From the NCBI RefSeq assembly GCF_047663525.1, contig NC_092613.1, positions 6,349,501-6,413,500 on the forward strand: DNA of 64,000 nucleotides, in the 5' to 3' direction. How positions within the stretch are numbered: position 1 is the stretch's first letter; each line of letters starts with the position of its first letter. The translations under genes were made by a program, and so were the position numbers. Positions 57,084-64,000 of the stretch are shown one piece after another. The DNA is from Anas platyrhynchos (taxonomy: Eukaryota > Chordata > Aves > Anseriformes > Anatidae). Under the pieces are notes generated by a model. The model was not told where the DNA came from and ran no database searches. It was given only the letters and a program-made list of their open reading frames with translations.

Positions 57084-59289
57084 TCAGACCTGGGTACTGC
57101 CTGTGACTGCCAGAGCTGCCTCTGCAGCTCGGCTGCTCCCACCAACCATCACAGCAATGCTGGTGCTCAGCACCACACCAGGTCAGGAGATACAGTGCAG
57201 CACTGCCTTTACCAGTCACAAACCTTATGGATCCTACACTGGGCTCCCTTTTGGTCCCAGCATCCCAGTGCTCGTGCCAGTGGTTGCTGCCTGCACTGAA
57301 GAAGAGCATGGTTTACAGCCAGAGCTTAAGCTGAAACCTGGGCATGAAAGCACAAGCAAAAGCAATGATTCAGACATCACTAGGAAGCTTATTTTCCTTC
57401 CACTAAATGCCAATAAAATGCTGCTTCCAGACAACTGCTAAACCCTTTTCCTTTCCATCCCAGAGCATTGTTGCCAGCTTTGTCAGCAGGACTTGTCTCA
57501 TGGACATGGGTCATTGCGTAGATGCTAAACTGTGCTTACGGTGCATTAAAGTCCTCATTGACGATTTTACACTTCTGTGGAATCAGCATAAAGCGTGGGC
57601 GACTTCTACCAGGTAAAGGTGATTAACTGTTACCAATGAGCTGGCTACTACAGGCAGTGATTTACAGGGCTAAGATATTAATTGAAACTCGTAGTTTTAT
57701 GAGGCGTTTATAAATAACCATAAGAAAATTGCAAGTGTCAGGTATTCTCTGCATGCCACCCAGGACGTGGGAGTTGGTGCACCTCAAACTTCGCGCTGTG
57801 CCTGTTGGGGGAACAAAACACCCCAGCACCTCCAAGGTGCGGATACCCCAACTGATGGGCCCAACGAGGGGTTCAGCATCACCACTGCTGAGCCACACGG
57901 GGCCCTGGCAACGTTTCAGCTTTGAGAGCTGCCACTCCATCATGCTCGTGGACCACTGCAGCTACACCACGTGCTGTAATTTTGGTAGTCTGGGCACACG
58001 TCTCCGGCTCCCTGGGATACGTGCTGGCCAGGTGGCCCCAGGACAGCAATTTGCTGTGCTGCCTAGAGCATCCCAGGCTAATATGAGCATGGACAAAGAC
58101 TCGAGCAGGCTGTTTCTGTCTGTAGTGGTGGTGGCAGGACTGGGCTCTTCAGAATCTGTGTTTCAGCCTCTGGGAACCATCCTGGGTCTTGAGTAGGCTG
58201 AGAAGAGCACGAAGCTGCATCAGTGCAATATTTCACTAGCACCTTCCAGGTAACAAACACATCTTCATTTGCATCTGCTCCAGCACATGGGGACAGTGGT
58301 GCCCTGCTGTGGGGCTGCATCAACCCACCAGGTGCAGACACTTGTGAGGCCTAGGCAGAGTTTCCTAAAGCTGTGGTCCAGGCTCATGCAGTTTTGCTGA
58401 GACCCCTGTGCTGGGAACCCTGTGCTGAGCACCAGAAGAGGAGGCTTTGCACTCTGGGCTGCAGCTTTGAGGCGTCCTGGAGCTTTGGCCAGGGCAGTGG
58501 CACCACAGGGGCGCACAGAGGTGTGCCACACCGTGTTATGGGACATGAGCCTGCATTGCAGCCAGCCATGCACCCCTCTGTGGCACCTGCCAGTGCCTCT
58601 TAGAGCAGCCAAAAACCTCCTGTACTGCACAGCCCATGGGGGCCACCACCTGGCCCCTGTCCAGGGCTTTGGCTGAGACACCAGAACTGCCCTTGTGAGG
58701 ACACCGGTTTCACACGCTGTGCTCCAGAATGATGCTGCACAAGGGATTGCTCCGCAAAGGAGGGTGTTTGCACACTGTGGCCAAAGATGCTGTTGCTCTG
58801 CAATGTGCTAGGGGATGCTACACCTCGTAGCTCCTGGGATTAGAGGGTGAGCCCCCTGCTCGGGAAGGGCAGGGTCTCTCCCGGTGGCACAGCAGAGAGG
58901 CTGTTAGGACCCTCCGTGAGCCCCCAAAGGCTGCTGTCAGGGGCCCCTCACTCCACAGCGGCGTGGCCAGCCCAGTCCTACTGCTGCACTAACCCGAGAC
59001 TCATCCTCTTGCAAAACACATGGCATGAGTGGCAGGACGGGGACAGCACGCCCGGACATCACTCACCAGCACACAGCACCCTGCACCGCACCCCAGCAAA
59101 CCTTGGCACAACACGCTGTACCCATACAACCATCCCGCAGCCTGTGCAGCACTCGGGACGCATGCAAAACCCCAAAGAAGACCCCAGATGGCCATGCCAC
59201 GTCCCAGGGGATACCAGCATCCCACACCATGCTCTACCAGGCCCACTCGTGGTGGGGTTGGGGGACATCCATGGACACGGGTGGGAGAC
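57084..59289. other. Intergenic DNA
   Basis: No gene recognised. One stretch (57464-57612) has exon-like borders and is listed separately under the findings. The remainder shows nothing notable. Confidence 0.65.
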
Positions 59290-59530
59290 GCAGCAGGGCT
59301 GGGCGCTGACTCAGGGTGCGGGGAGCAGGGAGGGAGGTGCCGGGCGGGGAGGAGGGCGCCGGTTTCGGCCCCGGCGCGCAGGGAGCTGGGCTGGCGGGGG
59401 GCCAGCACGCTGCCGGGACAGGCCGTGCTGTGGGAAGCAGGGAGTGCCGCCGTGCCCCCACCCTGGGCGCTGCCGCCCGCGGGGACGGGCAGAGCGGAGG
59501 CAGCGCCTCTGAGCGGCACCGGGTGCCCGC
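59290..59530. promoter_or_regulatory. Isolated CpG-rich patch between PKP1 and TNNT2
   Basis: GC- and CpG-dense sequence (for example GCCGGTTTCGGCCCCGGCGCG and CCGCCCGCGGGGACGGGCAG within it), with several G-runs that could form quadruplexes. It stands out from its surroundings and resembles a small CpG island. No coding exon is attached. It lies about 1.6 kb beyond the 3' end of TNNT2. Promoter or enhancer function is an inference. Confidence 0.4.
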
Positions 59531-59714
59531 ATGGGCATGGCCCCTCGCTTCTGCAGAAAGGGTTGGGGGATCGTTTTTTGGAGCTGTGGGGAATGGGGTG
59601 GCTCCAAGTTGTAATCTTCTGCCCTGAGTGATGTTCTCTGCCAGGGGCCATGCGTTGAGGCAGGGTGGGAATGTCACTGGCTGGACCTTTGCTGTCCTCT
59701 GGGGATTTAGGGCC

Positions 59715-59970
59715 ATGGAAAGGCTGAGGGGCTGGAGCATCGCTGCTGGGAGCAGAGGCTGGGAGCTGGGGCTGCTCAGCCTGCAGAAGAGGAGGCTCAG
59801 GGGCTGCCCCGAGGCTGTGGGGTCTCCTCCCTGGGGATCTCCAAACCCGCCTGGATGTGGCCCTGGGCACCCTGCTTGGGGTAGCCCTGCTGGGGCAAGG
59901 AGGACCAGAGGGTCCTAAGGGGCCCTTCCCACCTCCACCCCTCCGTGACTCTCTGTCTCCATGATTTCAT
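59715..59970 (+). mobile_element. CR1 LINE 3' fragment
   Basis: Contains CR1 landmarks in order: GGGCTGGAGCATCGCTG, GAGCTGGGGCTGCTCAGCCT, GCAGAAGAGGAGGCTC, the TGGATGTGGCCCTGGGCACC region, and the tail GGGCCCTTCCCACCTCCACC with CCGTGACTCTCTGTC. It is shortened internally relative to the usual element and carries no intact frame. Confidence 0.85.
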
Positions 59971-60537
59971 GCCCCAGCACTTCCAGCCTCCCCAGCTCTC
60001 CCCTTTTGTCCCAGGAAGGTTCCAGGCTCATCCCTCCACACCCAGGTTTTGAGGAGGTGGGTGATAGGAGGCTGGTTGCCCTCCACTTGCTGCCTCTCTG
60101 AAGCTGAGGTTTCCCCCAGCCTCGCTCCCCCAAACCTGGTGGCATGTGTTGGAGTAGGCATCGCTTGACAGGCTGCACCAGGAAACCTGCAGCATGTTCC
60201 TGCATGGCTGGGCCTGGGACAGGGGGAACAAGCAGCCCCAGCATGAAGGGAGAGGAAATTTCTTGCCAAGTGACAAGCAGCCCATGAAGCTCCACCATCC
60301 TGCGCATCCAGCCCTTCCCCATTACTTCCCCCATTAAGGGAGAAGCCTCACAGGCCAGATGCTGTTGAGCAACAGCAAGGGACAAGCCTGGTGTCTTCTG
60401 CTGGCCCACAGGCCAGATGTGTCCCAAAAACTCTCGGGAGCATGCAGCAGATGTGCCCCTGTGGGCACTGCATGTGGGAGCGTGTTAGAGAGACGCCTAC
60501 AGCTAAACGAAAGGGATCTGCACCCCTGCGAGGACAG

Positions 60538-60569
<32 letters not shown>

Positions 60570-60945
60570 CTGCACACTGACTCACCTCCAGTCTTCGTTG
60601 GAAGCTGTCAGAAATACGCAGACGAGGGTCTGCTCCCCTTTGGTGGGTGGCAGGGCTTGGCATGGACCAAGGGGGTTGGGAACAGGGCCCCTGCCCACGT
60701 CACCCCCCACCCCTGGCACAGAGAGGTAGAGCAAAGCGAAGCAGCCATAGGACTGCAATAGGAAAAACAGGTCAGAGCACTGAGGTCCATTACAAAGCCT
60801 CCCAAGGACCACAAGGCAAGGCGCCATGTTGTGCAGGAGGCCCTGGATGGCCGCTGCCTCCTTCGTGCTCCAGGGGTGGGCGAGTGGCCGGGCCTGGCCG
60901 GGGCCTGTTTCCCCCTGGTTCAGAGCTTCAAGGTGGAGATGACAC
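59971..60945. other. Intergenic DNA 3' of TNNT2
   Basis: No gene seen. It includes a perfect A28 run at 60538-60565 and a TGACTCA at 60578. It ends at the presumed TNNT2 cleavage site. Confidence 0.7.
60538..60565 (+). repeat. A28 homopolymer
   Basis: An uninterrupted A-run about 400 bp beyond the TNNT2 polyadenylation signal. Confidence 0.9.
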
Positions 60946-60949
60946 CTGC

Positions 60950-61166
60950 ACCCCCTCACCACTCTCTTTATTTACAGACACAACACCATTCGGGGGCGTG
61001 GAGATGAGAAGCAGCACCTCATGAAGCCTCTGCCCGCCCAGAGCACGCCGTGCCTGCAGCAAGGCCCCTGCGAGCACCGTGCGGTGGGGTGGTGGGCACG
61101 GGGCAGGCCCCATGGCGTGGGGCAGGCAGCTGGCTGGCTGAGCCTCACCTCTGCCTTCTGAGCCAT
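60950..61166 (-). other. TNNT2: TNNT2 3' untranslated region
   Basis: Short 3' UTR from the TAG stop to the predicted cleavage site, about 15-20 nt beyond the AATAAA at 60967-60972 (- strand). The roughly 0.2 kb length matches the short 3' UTRs of troponin T mRNAs. Confidence 0.8.
60967..60972 (-). terminator. TNNT2: TNNT2 polyadenylation signal
   Basis: On the - strand AATAAA occurs in CTGTAAATAAAGAGAGTGG, followed by GT-rich sequence (GTGGTGAGGGGGTG), at a sensible distance from the stop codon. Confidence 0.8.
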
Positions 61167-61215
61167 CTATTTCCACCGGCCGCCCACCATGGTCTTCCCA
61201 CGGGCAGCCTTCGAC
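61167..61215 (-). CDS. TNNT2: TNNT2 terminal coding exon
   Basis: The acceptor CCCTTCCAG is followed by one base completing Val, then [15 protein letters not shown] and TAG at 61167-61169. The GRWK terminus is diagnostic of vertebrate troponin T. Translation in the other two frames gives no troponin-like sequence, which confirms the phase of the preceding small exon. Confidence 0.95.
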
Positions 61216-64000
61216 CTGGAAGGGAAGGAGGAAAAGATGTGCAAAAGGGCAGGAGTGAGAAGGGAAAGAGGGGAGAGGTGGGCGCCATCGGAGGTCCTGC
61301 AAAGAGGAGTGAGCCATCGCTGGTTGATGCTTGTTGCCCTGCAGTAAAGGCCTTCCTCCCCGGCATGGGGCTCAAGTGTGGTTTGGGACATTTTGGGAAC
61401 AAGATCATGCATTTAGCCAGGTGTTTCCAACCAGCCCCGAACCCCTTCCCGTGCTTCTCCCTCCCAGTGATCCTTCAGAGAAGAAACGAAGGCTCTCCAG
61501 CCACAGCGGGTTAGTGATGGCTGCACGATCCTTCCCCTGAGGCCGAGAAGCTGTGAGGGTGTTAGCCAGGACCCACAGCACCGCTCTCCTTAACCAGAAC
61601 CAGGGGAAGTGGCCATGGATCAGGAGAAGGAGGAGGAGGTTCAGCTGGTCATTGACAGGCTTTTCTGGCATCCTGAGAGTCACTGACCCCCCCTTGGATG
61701 CCAGTCCCCAGGTCAGCCCCTTCCTCAGCCCCATTCTTGGACTGGTGTCAGCACCAGGGGTGCATGCAGCATTCATGCAGGGGGGCACGCAGCCTGTACT
61801 CACCCTTTGCTGCAGTTACAGGCCATGGTAGGGCAGAAGAGAAGAGAGATTTGGTGTGAGCAAGGGGGGAATGCTGCTAACTCAGGGGCAGGCTAAGCAC
61901 ATCCCATGCAAGGAGGCAGAGTAGGATGGGGGTGAGAGTGCAGGTTAAACATCCACCTCCACCCTGGGAGTGTTATGAAGGGTTCCCCAGCCCTGCACAA
62001 GGGGCACGGGGACTGGCTTCCCTGTATTTGCGGGGCCGCACAGCACCCACAACCCATGGGATTTCCTCTCCTGCATAAGCTGGGGTCTCCAGCACCTTCC
62101 CTGAGATGCTGGGCAGAAGCCCTGCAGGGATAGGGACAACTGGAGGCGGGCAGGACCCTGGAGGACACGAGGCTCCAGGTACAGAGATCTCTCCCTGGGG
62201 TCCGTCACCAGCCAGGGTCTCTGGGACAGGGGGAAGCCGGTGGAGCTGGGAGGCCATGGGGATCTCTGGATGGCAGCAGAATGGCACAGACCGAGGTCCC
62301 TGGGCCAGACCTGCAGGTCCATGAACACGGGGTGCCAGCGGGCATGAGGCAGCCAGGAGAAACACGGGGAGGGAGCTGGGGCCAGGGGAGCAGGGAGCTG
62401 GAAGGGCAGGGGGTGGTGAAGGAGGATGCTCAGCCAGCCCAGCTACTTACACCTTCTGGTGGTCACTAACGCGGTTTCGGAGGACGTTGATCTGGAAGAG
62501 AAATGCAGGTGGGTGGTGAGGCTTGGCGGGATGCCTCACACCTGGCTGGGGACAGGCTGAAGGTGCAGCACTGCTCTCTCTTCCCCAGCCATCCCTGCCT
62601 GGGCTTTAGCACAGGGCTGTGACGTGCGGCACAGTGGGAAGCCTGTCACAAAGCAGAGTACAAGTCCCCAGGAGCTGGGAGGCCACAGGACCACCAGCAG
62701 CAGCAGCAGCAGCCACATCCCGCAGCACTTCACAGCTTTGAGCCCTGCTCATTCAAATGGGAGGCAGAAGTGGCTTTGCTTTCAATTGTGTAGAGCCCCT
62801 TAGGTGTTTGTCACCCCATGGCAAGGTGGGCACGGGTCTTTTCTGACACAATCTGGTCCCTGTGACATCTCCATCAGGTACCCAACCCACCCAGTGTTCA
62901 AAACGGGGAGCTGATGGCTCAGCCAGGCACGCAGAGGGCGAGTCAGCCCGGGGAGGACCTGGTGGCTCACCTCGTATTTCTGCCGCTTGAACTTTTCCTG
63001 CAGGTCAAATTTCTCAGCCTCCAGGTCGCGGATGGTTTGCCACAGCTCCTTGGCTTTGTCCCTGTGGGAAGGGATGGGTGATGTCAGTGCAGAAAAGGGA
63101 TGTGACAGCAGGGTCACCGCACGGGACGGGGCGGCGATGCCACCCCCTGCATGGCAGGGACCATCTTTCCTCCTCCCCCATGGGTCCCCACAGGCTCCGA
63201 GCCCAGCTGGGGACGTGCTGCCAACGATGCCAGGCCCACGCGTGTGTCAGGGCCGTGGGGACACGCGTGTCCCAGGCGTGTGAGCGTGGCTCCCTCTGAT
63301 GGCCGACGCTGTCACCAGCAGCCTGGCGTGGTGGCCTGGCACAGCCACCCTGGGGTGGCACAGCCCGCGTCACCCAGCGGGTGGGACCCCGTCCGGGACA
63401 TCCCTCCTGCAGCACCCCTCACCTCAGCTTGTCTTCGCTGAGGTGGTCGATGTTCAGGGGCTTCCGCCGCTCACTGAGGATCTTCTTCTTCTTCTCCCGC
63501 TCCGTTTGCTTCTTCCCCCCCTTCTTCTCTGACTGCAGAAGCCATCAGTCCACCGGAGGGAAGGAAACCCACCCCCAGCCTCTGCTCTGCCCCGTCCCCA
63601 GCTCTGCCTCCCGGTACCCCCTGTGTTTGGCACTCCAGGAGAACACGAGGTCCTCAAGGAGATGCTGGCAGCACTGGACCAGACACAGCCCCCAGACCCC
63701 AATCCCAGTCCCTGTGGAGGGGCTCCCAGCCCACTTTGGTCACCACTGTCACCCAACCGCGGTTGCCTGTCTTCTTCTGCCCATAGGACCCCCAAGCTAC
63801 CACCACCGAGCATCTGCACGGTGCTGTGGGGCCAGCCTGTGGTCGAGCCCCCCTTGGGAGCATCAACGGCTTCGCTGCAACCCCTGGGGCAGGATCGCAC
63901 CTTTTGCATGTAACCCCCGAAATGCAGCATGTTGGAGAAAGCTTTTTTCTTCCGGGCTTCCTCCTCGGCCTTCTTCCGTGCCTCCTCTTCCTCTTTGCGA
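61167..64000 (-). CDS. TNNT2: Cardiac troponin T, C-terminal part (gene-level span, truncated by window edge)
   Basis: TNNT2 encodes the tropomyosin-binding subunit of the cardiac troponin complex on thin filaments, which relays calcium binding by troponin C to tropomyosin. Five - strand exons are visible: 63901-64000 (continuing beyond the edge), 63423-63532, 62971-63061, 62451-62491 and 61167-61215. Together they encode about 129 C-terminal residues in a continuous frame. Landmarks in order: charged stretch [17 protein letters not shown], the troponin T signature LHFGGYMQK, the lysine-rich [20 protein letters not shown], then the heptad-containing I-T arm ([20 protein letters not shown] and [20 protein letters not shown]), and the terminal GRWK. 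The last part contacts troponin I and troponin C. The neighbouring PKP1 in convergent orientation favours the cardiac paralogue over TNNT1/TNNT3. The start codon and alternatively spliced N-terminal exons lie outside the window. Confidence 0.96.
61216..62450 (-). other. TNNT2 last intron
   Basis: A 1.2 kb GC-rich intron. The + strand at about 62365-62415 has many G-runs (potential quadruplex on the template strand). No additional exon seen. Confidence 0.85.
62451..62491 (-). CDS. TNNT2: TNNT2 small exon encoding the second half of the I-T arm
   Basis: A 41-nt exon on the - strand, acceptor CTCTTCCAG and donor AAGGT|GTAAGT. Encodes [13 protein letters not shown] plus two bases of a Val codon. 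The alternative donor two bases upstream (AAG|GTGTAA) would break the frame with the last exon, so the canonical GTAAGT is preferred. Short penultimate exons of this kind are usual in troponin T genes. Confidence 0.93.
62492..62970 (-). other. TNNT2 intron
   Basis: A 479-bp intron that contains a short (CAG)6 tract on the + strand (62695-62712), reading (CTG)6 in the TNNT2 transcript. Confidence 0.9.
62695..62712 (+). repeat. (CAG)6 trinucleotide tract in a TNNT2 intron
   Basis: Six perfect CAG units on the + strand, equal to CTG units in the TNNT2 sense transcript. Short and within normal range for a microsatellite. Confidence 0.9.
62971..63061 (-). CDS. TNNT2: TNNT2 exon encoding the first half of the I-T arm
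   Basis: 91 nt on the - strand, acceptor TTCCCACAG and donor GAG|GTGAGC. Completes the Arg codon and encodes [20 protein letters not shown] and [10 protein letters not shown], an amphipathic helix with heptad spacing that forms the coiled coil with troponin I. Confidence 0.96.
63062..63422 (-). other. TNNT2 intron
   Basis: A 361-bp intron, GC-rich, with no further feature. Confidence 0.9.
63423..63532 (-). CDS. TNNT2: TNNT2 exon encoding the lysine-rich linker
   Basis: 110 nt on the - strand, acceptor TTCTGCAG and donor CTGAG|GTGAGG. Encodes [20 protein letters not shown] and [16 protein letters not shown] plus two bases of an Arg codon. This links the T1 region to the start of the troponin I-binding coiled coil. 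Confidence 0.95.
63533..63900 (-). other. TNNT2 intron
   Basis: A 368-bp intron with GT donor and CTGCAG acceptor on the - strand. Nothing else seen. Confidence 0.9.
63901..64000 (-). CDS. TNNT2: TNNT2 exon (partial), ending LHFGGYMQK
   Basis: The - strand reading enters at the window edge with one base of a split codon, then [20 protein letters not shown] and [13 protein letters not shown]. Donor AAAG|GTGCGA. The exon probably extends beyond 64000. The acidic/basic repeats belong to the tropomyosin-binding T1 region, and HFGGY is common to all troponin T proteins. Confidence 0.95.

Noticed and set aside
59001..59870. 289-codon - strand open frame (and overlapping + strand frames) at the CpG patch
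   Set aside because: Several overlapping frames on both strands are open because of GC content. The sequence is low-complexity Pro/Ala/Arg and partly overlaps a CR1 fragment.
63423..63532. Skeletal troponin T (TNNT1 or TNNT3) as the identity of the right-hand gene
   Set aside because: The C-terminal sequence alone is shared among paralogues, but convergent adjacency to PKP1 is the TNNT2 arrangement.
1..64000. Prokaryotic systems, CRISPR arrays, prophage, operons, tRNA or rRNA genes
   Set aside because: No spaced direct-repeat array, no compact co-directional gene clusters and no convincing tRNA or rRNA sequence. The DNA is clearly intron-containing vertebrate.

Overview
The window is nuclear DNA from an amniote, most likely a bird. 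It has large introns with GT-AG splice sites, CR1 LINE 3' ends with the degenerate ATTCTGTGATT-type tail, long A-runs, no prokaryotic signals, and two convergently arranged vertebrate genes. I cannot name the species from the sequence alone.

Layout. Positions 1-1,440 are upstream flank, with an AATAAA signal at 575-580 that may end an upstream + strand gene. A GC/CpG-rich promoter lies at about 1,440-1,921. PKP1 (plakophilin-1), + strand, occupies 1,922-40,048. I could assemble 13 coding exons with consistent phases into an uninterrupted 734-residue reading frame, close to the 726 residues I recall for the human short isoform. A long 3' UTR probably runs to about 44,260. From there to about 60,945 is roughly 16.7 kb of intergenic DNA with three CR1-type fragments in or near it (43,140, 56,920 and 59,715), homopolymer A-runs, a short isolated CpG-rich patch (59,290-59,530), and candidate exons that I cannot assign to a family. 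From about 60,950 to the right edge, the - strand carries the last five exons of TNNT2 (cardiac troponin T). They encode the C-terminal ~129 residues, including the HFGGY block, the heptad-rich I-T arm and the terminal GRWK. The rest of TNNT2 lies beyond position 64,000.

The two genes do not form a functional unit. PKP1 is an armadillo-repeat desmosomal plaque protein and TNNT2 is a thin-filament regulatory protein. Their tail-to-tail arrangement matches the known PKP1-TNNT2 neighbourhood of vertebrate genomes (human 1q32) and supports the assignment of the troponin as the cardiac paralogue.

I found no convincing undescribed biological system. The observations most worth a second look are a pair of phase-0 candidate exons on the - strand at 46,142-46,437, perfect hairpins inside PKP1 introns (18,441, 26,255, 38,653), an apparent excess of AP-1 motifs, an isolated intergenic CpG patch, and several perfect 22-31 nt A-runs that are almost all on one strand.
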